Assembly: GCF_903915725.1 (NCBI RefSeq)
Contig: NZ_CAIWTY010000090.1
Span: forward strand, 1-64,000
Direction: 5' to 3'
DNA: 64,000 nt
DNA from: an uncultured Rhodopila sp.
GTDB lineage: Bacteria > Pseudomonadota > Alphaproteobacteria > Acetobacterales > Acetobacteraceae
The notes below the pieces were generated by a model. That model was given only the letters and a program-made list of their open reading frames with translations, was not told the origin of the DNA and ran no database searches. The first letter of the stretch is position 1; every line of letters begins with the position of its first letter. Both the position numbers and the translations under genes were made by a program. Below, piece by piece: positions 51,132-59,823 of this stretch.

Positions 51132-51574
51132 GATTCACTCGCGACGATCGCGGTGCGGCGGCGGTCGAGTTCGCCATCCTGGCGCCGTTGCTGCTGTTCC
51201 TGCTCGGCAGCCTCGCCGATCTGGGGTTCAGCCTACGTTGCCAGGGGCTGCTGGCGGGCGCGGTGGCGAGCGGGGCGCAGTATGCGCTCAATACCGGCGC
51301 TGCCGTCAGCGCCGTCTCCGTGAAGCAGATGGTACAAGGCAGTTCTTCACTGATCGGCGTCAGCGCAACGATTACCGGCCCGGCGCTGTATTGCGTCACC
51401 GGAACCCCCGCGAAGCTGGCAACCGCGACCGCCGGCCAGACCTGCTCCGACGGCGGGGCGCCCGGAACCTACCTGACGATTTCGGCCACCTATCTCTATT
51501 CACAGCTTCTGCCGTTGCAGTCGTCGTTCATGAATCCGTCGCTGTCCGAGACGGCCTCGGTGCGGCTGCAATGA
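51128..51574 (+). CDS. TadE-like pseudopilin
   Basis: 148 residues. The cleavage motif is in DDRG-AAAVEFAILAPLL: Gly9, then Glu14 at +5, followed by a hydrophobic helix. The C-terminal part (YLTISATYLYSQLLPL) resembles TadE proteins. It is processed by the prepilin peptidase and incorporated as a minor subunit. ATGA overlap with the preceding gene. Confidence 0.85.
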   Translation: MRFTRDDRGAAAVEFAILAPLLLFLLGSLADLGFSLRCQGLLAGAVASGAQYALNTGAAVSAVSVKQMVQGSSSLIGVSATITGPALYCVTGTPAKLATATAGQTCSDGGAPGTYLTISATYLYSQLLPLQSSFMNPSLSETASVRLQ

Positions 51575-51999
51575 GCGGTCTCGCCCGGTTAGGACGGTTG
51601 GCGCATGATCGCCGCGGCGTGGCGGCGATTGAGTTTGCGCTTGTGTCGCTGGCTTATTTCCCGCTGTGCTTTGGCATTATCGAGATCGGGCTGATGCTCT
51701 GGACACAGGATGTGTTGCAGACGACGGCGCTGATGACCGCGCGATGCGTCGCTGTCGCCGCGCCCGCCTGTAAGACCAACCCGGCGCAGTATGCGGTCAA
51801 TACTGCGTCGGACTGGCTGAGCTCGGGAATGCTCATCGTCAGCGGAGTAAGTATCAAGACCAACGCGGTTTGTGCGACGGCGCCCGGCACGGCGGTGGTG
51901 GTGACGCTCACCAGCACTTATTTTGCGACCGATACGCTGCTTTTCGGTATCAGCGGCGGCGCGATCAGTGTGGTGGGGTGCTATCCCACCAGTCCATAG
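51571..51999 (+). CDS. TadE-like pseudopilin
   Basis: 142 residues. Cleavage motif DRRG-VAAIEFALVSL (Gly16, Glu21) and a long hydrophobic helix (AYFPLCFGIIEIGLML). Its C-terminal half has four cysteines that could form disulfides (SVVGCYPTSP at the end). It is the last gene of the pilus operon and convergent with the TRAP transporter genes 97 bases downstream. Confidence 0.83.
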   Translation: MSGLARLGRLAHDRRGVAAIEFALVSLAYFPLCFGIIEIGLMLWTQDVLQTTALMTARCVAVAAPACKTNPAQYAVNTASDWLSSGMLIVSGVSIKTNAVCATAPGTAVVVTLTSTYFATDTLLFGISGGAISVVGCYPTSP

Positions 52000-52095
52000 G
52001 TCTTCTGCATTAACGGCGAACGGCCAGAACTTCGTTGCGGTGAAGCCTTTCGACCAGGATCTGATCGGATGTTCCGCATTGGATAGCAGCCTCCG

Positions 52096-53931
52096 CTAAT
52101 ACCCCATGGCGCGCGGCAAAGCGGTGCTGAGTTGCGGCACGAATGCAATTGCCAGCAGGCATGCCAACAGGATCCCCAGGTATTTCATGATTGGCCATAC
52201 CGTCTCTTCCAGTTTCACGCCGCCGATGAGGCAGGCGCCGTAAAGGCCGAGGCCGAGCGGCGGGGCAAACAGGCCAATCCCCATGCCGACAACCAGGATC
52301 ACCCCGTAATGCAGCGGGTCAACGCCCAACTGGCGCGCCACCGGCATCAGCAGCGGACCGAAAATGATCAGCGCGGCGGCGCCTTCCAGCATCGATCCCA
52401 TGACGATCAGAATCAAAATCGACAGCACCAGGAACACCCAACTGCCATGCGCGGATGACAGGCTTACCAGAAGCTCGGCGATGGCATGCGGGATCTGTTG
52501 CAATGTCAGCACGTAGGCGAGACTTTGCGCCGCGGCCACGATGAACAAAACCATGCCGGACCGCACCGCCGCGAGCCGGAACACGGCGCCCGCGTTGCGC
52601 CAGGTCATTTCGCGAAACAGGATCGCCCCGACGATAATGGCGTAGGCCACTGCAAATGCCGATATTTCAGTGGCGGTGGCAAAACCGGAGCGATATCCGC
52701 CGAAGATCAGCGCGATAAGACCGAACGCCGCGACGCCGCTGACGACCATGCCCGACAGCGTCTCGTCTCCGGTGCCAACGATGGCATTCGCCGCGGTGCG
52801 GCGCCCGGCGATAACCGAAGCAATGATCAGTGCCGCCGCCATCAGCGCGGAGGGCAGCAGTCCGGCCATGAACAGGCCGCCGATCGATAGATTAGCAACG
52901 AAACCGAGGATGATGAGGTTGACGCAGGGAGGAATCGTTTCGGCCATCACGGCGGACGCCGCCAGCAGCGCCACCGCCTCCCCGGGTTTTTGCCCCGACT
53001 TGCGGGCGGCCGGCACCAGAACCGAGCCGACAGCCGCGATATCAGCCATTTTCGACCCTGAGATACCGGAGAAAATAACCATGCTGAGAACCATCACCAC
53101 GTCCAGCCCGCCGCGCAGCCGCCCGGCGCCTCGCTGAAGCAACGAGATCAGGCGGACCGACATGCCGTTCGCCTCCATCAGGTAGCCCACCAGGATGAAG
53201 AACGGCACAGCGAGCAGCACGAAATTGTCGATGCCGCGGGCCATCTGCTGAGCGAAGAACTCGCCCGGCAGTATGTCGCCGGCCCAGACGAACACCAGCG
53301 TCGACTGCGCCAGCACGAAGGCTATCGGCACGCCGGCGGCCAAGGCGATGATGAACACGACGGCCATTACGACGGTCAGGTCCGGCTGGGAGTCCGGTGC
53401 CCAGGCAGCCCAAATCAGCCACGCCGCGGCGACGACGGTTATCAGCACCACCGCGGCGATGACGTCGCGCCGGCGGAAACCGAGCACACTGTCCACGGCG
53501 AACAGCGTCATGGAAGCGGCGGCGATGCAGAGGGGTGCGAAGAAGATCTCCTGCGGGATGCCCGATCCGACCGTTTGCCCGCTCGTGTCCTGCAACAGCA
53601 GCATTGTATTCCAGCACAGCGCCGCGGAGACGATGACGATCACCACCGCTACGGCGGCATCGATCTTTTCGCGCTGTCTCGCCGGCAGGCGATCGACAAA
53701 AAACGTGACGCCGGCATTCTCGCCGCGCGCCAGCGCCGCCGCCGCGCCGAGGAATGTCACAGCCAACAACAGCGCGCGGGCGACGTCATCGCTCCAGACC
53801 AGCGGCGCATCGAGAAAGTGCCGACCCAGCACCGACGCGCCGACCACAAGCAGATCGGCTGCCAGCAGCAGTGCGGCCAGCATCTCGACACCGGTGCGCA
53901 CCCAGTACAGCAACGACCGCCAAGCGGCCAC
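52096..53931 (-). CDS. TRAP transporter fused small and large permease (DctQM)
   Basis: 611 residues. Residues 1-190 are the DctQ-type four-helix subunit (VVGASVLGRHFLDAPLVWSDDV is its hallmark). From about 200 the DctM-type domain follows with VFIIALAAGVPIAFVLAQS, AAVGSVLVPAARKSG and GLFAPPLGLGLYGACLI. Fused QM proteins are a known variant. It imports an acidic sugar or related carboxylate together with sodium, using the periplasmic binding protein encoded four bases upstream. Confidence 0.92.
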   Translation of the reverse strand: MAAWRSLLYWVRTGVEMLAALLLAADLLVVGASVLGRHFLDAPLVWSDDVARALLLAVTFLGAAAALARGENAGVTFFVDRLPARQREKIDAAVAVVIVIVSAALCWNTMLLLQDTSGQTVGSGIPQEIFFAPLCIAAASMTLFAVDSVLGFRRRDVIAAVVLITVVAAAWLIWAAWAPDSQPDLTVVMAVVFIIALAAGVPIAFVLAQSTLVFVWAGDILPGEFFAQQMARGIDNFVLLAVPFFILVGYLMEANGMSVRLISLLQRGAGRLRGGLDVVMVLSMVIFSGISGSKMADIAAVGSVLVPAARKSGQKPGEAVALLAASAVMAETIPPCVNLIILGFVANLSIGGLFMAGLLPSALMAAALIIASVIAGRRTAANAIVGTGDETLSGMVVSGVAAFGLIALIFGGYRSGFATATEISAFAVAYAIIVGAILFREMTWRNAGAVFRLAAVRSGMVLFIVAAAQSLAYVLTLQQIPHAIAELLVSLSSAHGSWVFLVLSILILIVMGSMLEGAAALIIFGPLLMPVARQLGVDPLHYGVILVVGMGIGLFAPPLGLGLYGACLIGGVKLEETVWPIMKYLGILLACLLAIAFVPQLSTALPRAMGY

Positions 53932-53935
53932 GGCT

Positions 53936-54949
53936 TCAAACCTTCTCAGTCTGGTGGATCGCGTCGAGCATGTCCTTGGCCCCCGGCGTGCGCTCGACGA
54001 AGCGGTCCCACATCGGGCTGACGCGGTCGCGGAATACCGTCCGGTCGCATTCCTCCACGGTCACGCCTTTCGCCTTCAGGGCTTCGACGGCTTCGGCTTC
54101 CACCTCCGATGCGCGCTTGAAATGGTCGTCCGTCGCCTGCTTGACGGCCAGCAGCAGGCCATCGCGCTGCGCCGGCGGCAGGCGCTTCAGCGTGCGCCCG
54201 CTGATGAAGGCGCCGAAGGGGCTGTACATATGCCGGGTCAGAGTGAAGTATTTCGCGGTCTCGTAGAACTTCGCTGACAATATTGTTGGCGCGTCGTGCT
54301 CCATCCCGTCGATGACGCCGGCCTGCAGCCCGGTGTACACCTCGCCGAACGCCATCGGGGTTGCCGCCGCGCCCATTAGCCGTATCGTTTCTGTGACGAC
54401 CGGCGTGGGCAGGCAGCGGATCTTGCGGCCCGCGAGGCCCGCGGGGTCGCTGAACTGGAACTTGGTGATGAAATTACGCGCGCCGAGGTTGCGGCCCATG
54501 GTCGGAAAATGCACGTTCGCCCGTGCGACCAGAGTTTCGTTGAGCGCCACGCCGGCCGGCGTTTCGGCGGCGCGCCGCATGTGGTCGTAATCCTGAAACA
54601 CATAGCCCAGGTCATAGATGCCGAACTCCGGCACGACATTGCCCCAGATCGATGTGCCAATCAGCGTCATGTCGATCACGCCCATTTTGACCTGGTTGAC
54701 GACGTCCGCTTCCTGCCCGAGTTGGTTGTCGGGAAAGAATTGCGTGGTCACCTGACCGTCGGTCGCGGCCGCCAGACGCGGCACAAACAGATCGTACCAG
54801 ATGCGGGCGGTGGAAAACTTCGGGTCGTTTGGAAACGAGGTCGAAATTTTCAGGGCCGTCGCGGCCTTTGCCTTGCCGATGAGCGCCGGCGCTGCGAGCA
54901 GGGCCACGGTTGCGGATAGCGCGGTGCGGCGCGAAAGCATGGCTGGCAT
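53936..54949 (-). CDS. TRAP transporter substrate-binding protein (DctP)
   Basis: 337 residues. A twin-arginine-like signal (LSRRTALSATVALLAAPALIG) precedes a DctP fold: LKISTSFPNDPKFS, DGQVTTQFFPDNQLGQEADV, GRKIRCLPTPVVTETIRLMGAAATPM and VIDGMEHDAPTIL. The carboxylate-binding Arg is in KIRCLP. GGGAG lies 9 bases before the ATG. It starts 53 bases from the shared control block at 55002-55036. Confidence 0.92.
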   Translation of the reverse strand: MPAMLSRRTALSATVALLAAPALIGKAKAATALKISTSFPNDPKFSTARIWYDLFVPRLAAATDGQVTTQFFPDNQLGQEADVVNQVKMGVIDMTLIGTSIWGNVVPEFGIYDLGYVFQDYDHMRRAAETPAGVALNETLVARANVHFPTMGRNLGARNFITKFQFSDPAGLAGRKIRCLPTPVVTETIRLMGAAATPMAFGEVYTGLQAGVIDGMEHDAPTILSAKFYETAKYFTLTRHMYSPFGAFISGRTLKRLPPAQRDGLLLAVKQATDDHFKRASEVEAEAVEALKAKGVTVEECDRTVFRDRVSPMWDRFVERTPGAKDMLDAIHQTEKV

Positions 54950-55001
54950 TGAATTTTTCTCCCCTGACCGGCGATTTTTCTTGGACGTTCAGCACGGACC
55001 G

Positions 55002-55036
55002 GAACCCTAGCGCGGCTGGTAAAATATCACAATATG
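55002..55036 (-). promoter_or_regulatory. Shared 35-bp promoter/operator block for the TRAP genes
   Basis: Differs at three of 35 positions from 59500-59534. Read leftward it gives a -35-like TTGTGA (55032-55027), 17 bases, then TAGGGT (55009-55004). The invariant core CATATTGTGATATTT is AT-rich and partly palindromic. It lies between the divergent dctP and GntR-type genes, so it probably includes the regulator binding site. The identical layout relative to two gene starts (87 and 89 bases) supports function. Confidence 0.65.
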
Positions 55037-55099
55037 CAGCCCTTTGTATTTCCTCGGCACGGCGCTACCATCATGCAAGCACGCGCATCGGGGAGTCGG

Positions 55100-55864
55100 A
55101 TGGCCACCAGGGTAAAAGCAGAACCGGTTATCGCTTCAAAAGGGACAGTATCCGCCGCGTCGCGGGGCAACCGGCTGAACCTTTCGCACCTCGCCTATGA
55201 GAAATGCGAGGAACTGATCGTCAACTGCGATCTCAGGCCCGGCCTGTTTCTCTCCATCCAGGACATCCAGGACGCAACCCGTGTCGGCCGCACGCCGATC
55301 CATCAGGCGGTGAGCCGGCTGGCGGCGGATACGCTGATCATTGTACGTCCGCGGCATGGCTTGCAAATCGCGCCGATAGACCTGGCGCGCGAACGCACCC
55401 TGCTGCAGTTGCGGCGGGACATGGAACGTTTCGTTTTGCGCCTTGCGGCGGAGCGGTCGGGCCCTTCGCAACGCAACCAGTTTCTGCACCTCAGCCGCAC
55501 CTTGCGCGCCAGGGCCGGGCAGATGACCGTCAACCAGTTCAACGTATTGGATCGGCGTATCGACCACCTGCTGGGTGCCGCCGCCGGAGAGCCTTTCCTG
55601 GAGCACACGCTGCGGCCGTTGCACACGATCTTCCGCCGTATCGGGCTGATCTATCATCGGTGGGTGGCGCCGGAGGAGGGCCTGACCCAGACTGTCGTTT
55701 GTCACCTCGACATGCTCGACGCGGTCGCCGCCGGCCGGCCCGATGCTGCCGTCGCCGCAGCCGATCGGCTGATTGGTTTCGTGGACAGCATGTTCGATGC
55801 AATGGAGCGAGGCATTGATCCGGGCCTGCTCGACTGCAATCTGGAATTGCTGGCGGTAAGCTGA
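55100..55864 (+). CDS. GntR-family transcriptional regulator, FCD-type
   Basis: 254 residues. The winged helix-turn-helix (about 30-95) has AYEKCEELIVNCDLRPGLFL and VGRTPIHQAVSRLAADTLI; the C-terminal helical region (about 105-250) is the FCD-like effector domain (LQLRRDMERFVLRLAAER). Regulators of this type respond to sugar acids such as uronates. The ATG at 55100 has GGGAG upstream; a longer frame from 55034 exists. It is divergent from dctP across the shared block and probably governs the uronate genes (inference). Confidence 0.88.
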   Translation: MATRVKAEPVIASKGTVSAASRGNRLNLSHLAYEKCEELIVNCDLRPGLFLSIQDIQDATRVGRTPIHQAVSRLAADTLIIVRPRHGLQIAPIDLARERTLLQLRRDMERFVLRLAAERSGPSQRNQFLHLSRTLRARAGQMTVNQFNVLDRRIDHLLGAAAGEPFLEHTLRPLHTIFRRIGLIYHRWVAPEEGLTQTVVCHLDMLDAVAAGRPDAAVAAADRLIGFVDSMFDAMERGIDPGLLDCNLELLAVS

Positions 55865-56061
55865 CGCGGGTCCATGCCGCGAACGGCGCCGTTCAGCCTG
55901 GCCTTCGATACGCTACCGAATGTCCTGATGACGCCGCGCATGTCGGGCTGGACTGACGGAACGATACGGCGGCGGCAGGACGCCATGGCGGCGAATATCC
56001 CCGCCGTATGCTTGGGTTGGCTTGCGAGAACGTGCTGCATCGAGGGTAGGTTTTCGTGCGC

Positions 56062-56094
56062 CCTCGTCATGGCCCGAGCCGGGCCATGACGAGG
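56062..56094. terminator. Perfect hairpin between convergent genes
   Basis: CCTCGTCATGGCCC (56062-56075) pairs perfectly with GGGCCATGACGAGG (56081-56094) around a 5-base loop. It is between the convergent GntR-type and MFS genes and has the CGTCATGG/CCATGACG core of the repeat family. No T tract follows. The rest of 55865-56102 is non-coding. Confidence 0.5.
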
Positions 56095-56102
56095 AGATTG
56101 GA

Positions 56103-57464
56103 TCAGTCGTGCTCGTATCCATAAACCTCCGGCAGGATGAAAATCGCCGACAGCAATCCGATCAGCGGGAAGATGGCAACCAACAGCGTCGCATTCGCCT
56201 GACCGATCGCCGCGAACAGTGATGGAAAGAGAAAAATCGCCAGGAACGACGGCAACTTGACGAACATGTAGGCGAAGCCGCTGGCGGTGCCGCGATATTG
56301 CGGCCTCGCCACGACCGAGGGAATCGTCATGCAGTTCGAAGCGTCCCAGTAATGGCCCCACAGCATCGCAGCGGCGGCGAAAGGCAGCACCATCTTGTTG
56401 CCGCTGTACAGCGCCCACGCGGCCACCAGCAGCGAGACCAAAACGATCCCGAAACCCGCGATGCTGATGCCGCGATGGCCGATCTTCGGGGTGATCATCG
56501 GCCCGACCCAACCGGCGACGGCGGCGATGATGTATAGCGCCATCGTTACAAGGTTGGTGCCGAGGATCGACGACACGCCCACCATCACGAACAGCACGGG
56601 CAAGTAGAACGCGAAGGTGGAGAACTCGCTGGACTGGCAGAAGCAGGCGATCCAGCCATACAGCGTCGCTTTCCAACGGATCGGGTCCGCCCGGGTATCG
56701 GCGAGGAAATCCATCGCCCGCGGATGCGGCACGGTGATGTCCTGGTCAGGCAGCATGTCGAGCGGATCGTCGAACATCTGCCGCGAGACCTCCTTGGCCT
56801 CGCGGAAGCGGCCGCGGCGGATCAGCCATACGGCGGTTTCCGGCAGGTCGTGCCGCATCACCAGGATAATGAAGGCCGGGATGGCGCCCATGCCCAGCGT
56901 GACGCGCCAGATCAGTTCCGGCGGCAGGTTGGCGATGATGAACACCGCAATGACTGCCAGGGTCATGACCTCGCCGATGGCGAACATGAACTGCCAGCGG
57001 TTGCCCATCACCTCGCGTTCGCCTTTCGGCATCGACTCCATGATGTAAGTGTAGCCGTTGGAAATATCGCTGCCGAGCGGGATGCCGAGGATAAAGCGCA
57101 CGACCACCAGCCAGCCGACGCTCGGCACGAAGGCCTGGGCGAGGGCAAAGATGATGAACATGATCATGGTGGCCAGGAACATCACCCGCCTGCCGATCTT
57201 GTCGGACAGCCAGCCGCCGAGCAGCGCGCCGACGAGGGCGCCACCCTGGGTGCCAGCGGCGGCCAGGCCGAGCAGCAGCGGGTCAGGATTGAACTGGGTG
57301 CGGATAAAGATCAGCACGAAGGCGATCGAGTAGAGGTCCCATGCCTCGACCAGGATCGAGGACATCATCAGCCAGCCGATACGGTTCCCCTTGGGATTGT
57401 ATTTGGCGACCAGGTAGCGGACGGCACTGTCCATCGCAGCCTGTTGTGGCATCGTCATCGACAT
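56103..57464 (-). CDS. MFS transporter, sugar-acid locus
   Basis: 453 residues with about 12 helices. The first signature loop is GGWLSDKIGRRVMFL and RFILGIPLGSDISNGYTYI is in the conserved fourth-helix region. PKGEREVMGNRWQF is the intracellular loop. It resembles sugar or organic-acid symporters. The ATG at 57464 has GGGAAG 8 bases upstream. It is the third gene of the operon with the SDR and the enolase-type dehydratase, and so probably imports their substrate. Confidence 0.85.
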   Translation of the reverse strand: MSMTMPQQAAMDSAVRYLVAKYNPKGNRIGWLMMSSILVEAWDLYSIAFVLIFIRTQFNPDPLLLGLAAAGTQGGALVGALLGGWLSDKIGRRVMFLATMIMFIIFALAQAFVPSVGWLVVVRFILGIPLGSDISNGYTYIMESMPKGEREVMGNRWQFMFAIGEVMTLAVIAVFIIANLPPELIWRVTLGMGAIPAFIILVMRHDLPETAVWLIRRGRFREAKEVSRQMFDDPLDMLPDQDITVPHPRAMDFLADTRADPIRWKATLYGWIACFCQSSEFSTFAFYLPVLFVMVGVSSILGTNLVTMALYIIAAVAGWVGPMITPKIGHRGISIAGFGIVLVSLLVAAWALYSGNKMVLPFAAAAMLWGHYWDASNCMTIPSVVARPQYRGTASGFAYMFVKLPSFLAIFLFPSLFAAIGQANATLLVAIFPLIGLLSAIFILPEVYGYEHD

Positions 57465-57477
57465 GTTTGTTTCTTCC

Positions 57478-58245
57478 CTACAACACCGCCAGCATTCCGC
57501 CGTCAACATAGATGATCTGGCCGTTCACGTAGTCGGACGCCGCGGAGGCCAGGAACACCGCCGTGCCGATGAGTTCGCCCGGCTTGCCCCACCGGCGGGC
57601 TGGCGTGCGGCCAATGACCCAGGCGTTGAAGGCCGCGTCGTCCACCAGGGCCTGGTTCATATCGGTCAGCATGTAGCCGGGGCCGATGGCGTTGGCCTGG
57701 ATGCCGTACTGCGCCCATTCCGCGGTCATCGCCCGGGTCAGCATCTTGATGCCGCCTTTCGCCACCGTGTAGGGCGCGACGGTCGCGCGGGCGGCGTCGC
57801 TGGTCAACGAGCCGATATTGATCACCTTGCCGTGCCCGCGCGGGATCATCCGCTTCGCTGCCTCCCGCCCGATGACGAAGGCGCTGGTCAGGTTGGTCTC
57901 GATCACCCGGCGCCAGTCCGCAGTGGCGAGTTCGACCATCGGGCGGCGGAACTGGATGCCGGCGTTGTTGACCAGAATGTCCACTGCGATGCCGCTTGCG
58001 TCGAGGTTTTCGAATGCGGCGACGATGGCGGCTTCGTCGGTGACGTCGAACCGCGCCTCGTGCACGGTGTGTCCGACCGCGCGCATCGACGCCGCCGCGG
58101 CACCCAGCCGATCGGCGTTGGCGCCGTTCAGGACAATCGCGGCACCGGCCTCGGCCAGTCCGGTGGCCATGGCATAGCCGAGCCCGCGCGATGAGCCGGT
58201 TACCAGTGCGGTGCTGCCAGTCAGGTCGAAAAGCTGTCTCGTCAT
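57478..58245 (-). CDS. SDR-family oxidoreductase, gluconate 5-dehydrogenase-like
   Basis: 255 residues. The NAD(P) motif is TALVTGSSRGLGYAMA, and NNAGIQFRRPMVEL, the active-site Ser (INIGSLTSD) and YTVAKGG (Tyr-x-x-x-Lys) are all intact. FRRPMVEL-type sequences occur in gluconate/idonate 5-dehydrogenases (IdnO/Gno). It would interconvert a sugar acid and its keto form. GGAGG precedes the start, which abuts the stop of the dehydratase gene. Confidence 0.88.
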   Translation of the reverse strand: MTRQLFDLTGSTALVTGSSRGLGYAMATGLAEAGAAIVLNGANADRLGAAAASMRAVGHTVHEARFDVTDEAAIVAAFENLDASGIAVDILVNNAGIQFRRPMVELATADWRRVIETNLTSAFVIGREAAKRMIPRGHGKVINIGSLTSDAARATVAPYTVAKGGIKMLTRAMTAEWAQYGIQANAIGPGYMLTDMNQALVDDAAFNAWVIGRTPARRWGKPGELIGTAVFLASAASDYVNGQIIYVDGGMLAVL

Positions 58246-59445
58246 CTACGCCTCCGTTACGCGGACGGTGAGGTCGGAGCGTTCGAACACCGCAGGGAGC
58301 AGTTCGGTGCCCAACCCGGCGCCTTCCATCGGCAGCACATGGCCATCCTGGATCACCGGCATGACAGTAACGAGTTCCTTGTACCAGCCGGTGTAGAAGG
58401 CGCGCACGCTCTCCTGGATCAGCGTGTTGGGCTGGCTGAAGGAGGCATGGATGCCGGCGATGAAGCCGACGGGGCCGACGCAGTCATGCGGCGCGAAGGG
58501 GCGGTGATAGGTCTCCGCCATCGCCGCAATCTTCCGCCCCTCCGTCAATCCCCCGGTCCAGCACAGATCGGCCATCACTATACTCATGGCGTCGCGGTCC
58601 AGCATGTCCTTGTAGGGGAAGCGGCTCCCCAGGGTCTCGCTGGCGCAGACCCAGACAGTGGTGGAGCGGGCGTATTCCGCCAGCGCCTGCGGCGAGTTCA
58701 TCCGGATCGGGTCCTCGAACCATGTCGGGTTGTAGGGTTCCAGAGCCTTGGCGATTTTCTTCGCCATCGGCAGGTTCCACAGCGAGTGGAACTCGACCAT
58801 GATTTCGATCTTGTCGCCGACGGCGCGGCGGATTTTTTCAAATGGGTCGAGCGCGGCTTTTAACTGGGCCGGGCTGATCGACATGCCGTCGTTTTCCATG
58901 GCGGCGGGGTCGAACGGCCAGATTTTCATCGCGGTGATGCCGGATTCCAGCAGGCTTTCCGCCACCGCGTCGGCGCGGGTCATGAAGCCGTTGAGGTCCT
59001 CATACGGACCCGCCGCATCGCTGAAATTCCAGGTGGACACAGGCTTGATGTTGGTGGAGCGAACATAGCCGTAGCCCGCGCAGGTGTTGTAGATGCGCTG
59101 CTTCGGGCGGCATAGGCCGCCGAGCATCTGGTGCACCGGCTGGTCGCAGACTTTCCCGAATATATCCCACAGCGCGATGTCGACCGCCGAGGCCGAGCGG
59201 TATTCCGCCCCGGTGCTGGACTGGGCCATCGGCAGGTTCAGCATCTCGCGGTGGATCGCTTCGATGTGCAACGGATTGCGCCCGAGCAGGCGTCCGGCGA
59301 GGGTGTCGTGGATATGCGCCTCCACCGCGCCCGCGCCGTAGAAGGTTTCGCCGAGGCCAATGATGCCGGCGTCGGTGTGGACGCGGACCCAGATGACGTT
59401 GGCGAATTCGGCGGTGCGCAGCGTCTCGATCCTGGTGATCTTCAT
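58246..59445 (-). CDS. Enolase-superfamily sugar-acid dehydratase (mandelate racemase type)
   Basis: 399 residues. An N-terminal lid domain (IWVRVHTDAGIIGLGE) precedes a beta-barrel with the K-x-W segment AMKIWPFDP, metal-binding sites in MVEFHSLWNL, WFEDPIRM and CASETLGSR, and the His-Asp pair in APHDCVGPVGF. The pattern belongs to acid-sugar dehydratases such as those for mannonate or galactonate. It is the first gene of an operon with the SDR and an MFS protein, and follows the shared control block by 54 bases. Confidence 0.88.
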   Translation of the reverse strand: MKITRIETLRTAEFANVIWVRVHTDAGIIGLGETFYGAGAVEAHIHDTLAGRLLGRNPLHIEAIHREMLNLPMAQSSTGAEYRSASAVDIALWDIFGKVCDQPVHQMLGGLCRPKQRIYNTCAGYGYVRSTNIKPVSTWNFSDAAGPYEDLNGFMTRADAVAESLLESGITAMKIWPFDPAAMENDGMSISPAQLKAALDPFEKIRRAVGDKIEIMVEFHSLWNLPMAKKIAKALEPYNPTWFEDPIRMNSPQALAEYARSTTVWVCASETLGSRFPYKDMLDRDAMSIVMADLCWTGGLTEGRKIAAMAETYHRPFAPHDCVGPVGFIAGIHASFSQPNTLIQESVRAFYTGWYKELVTVMPVIQDGHVLPMEGAGLGTELLPAVFERSDLTVRVTEA

Positions 59446-59499
59446 GCGTGGCCTCCCTTCGTTTTATTGCGGTGCGCAGGCGTGCCTGCGCGTTGTCGC

Positions 59500-59534
59500 G
59501 AACGCTAGCCCGGCTGGTGAAATATCACAATATG
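59500..59534 (-). promoter_or_regulatory. Shared 35-bp promoter/operator block for the dehydratase operon
   Basis: Near-copy (32 of 35) of 55002-55036. The leftward reading has TTGTGA (59530-59525), a 17-base spacer and TAGCGT (59507-59502), then a gene start 89 bases from the block edge. The two operons are about 4.5 kb apart and probably share one regulator. Confidence 0.65.
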
Positions 59535-59633
59535 TCTCGGGCCGCGTTCCGCAACCATCATCGCCGGATTTAGCGCGGCCAACCTCGGCTTATACCAGAG
59601 CGACGCGACAGCTACTCTCCGGCCGCGCCACCT

Positions 59634-59717
59634 CGTCATGCCGACGGAGGTCGGCGTCCACGCCTTTTCCTTGTGTGAGCACAGGCGTGGATGGCGGGCC
59701 GCCGCCCGCCTTGACGG
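59634..59717. repeat. CGTCATG-family palindromic intergenic repeat
   Basis: Starts CGTCATG (59634-59640) and ends CTTGACGG (59710-59717). Inside are TCCACGCCTTTTCC and AGGCGTGGATGG, both shared with the element at 32292-32379. It lies in the 378-bp gap between uxuA and the dehydratase. The rest of the gap holds the control block at 59500-59534 and no gene. Confidence 0.65.
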
Positions 59718-59823
59718 CAACGGCGACCGTGCCGATGTGTCAATCTCAACACGGCCCGGTATTATCATCGTTGCTTCGACGCAGCGGTTCGCAGCCGTGA
59801 CACTGACAAGGGGATCAACGACA

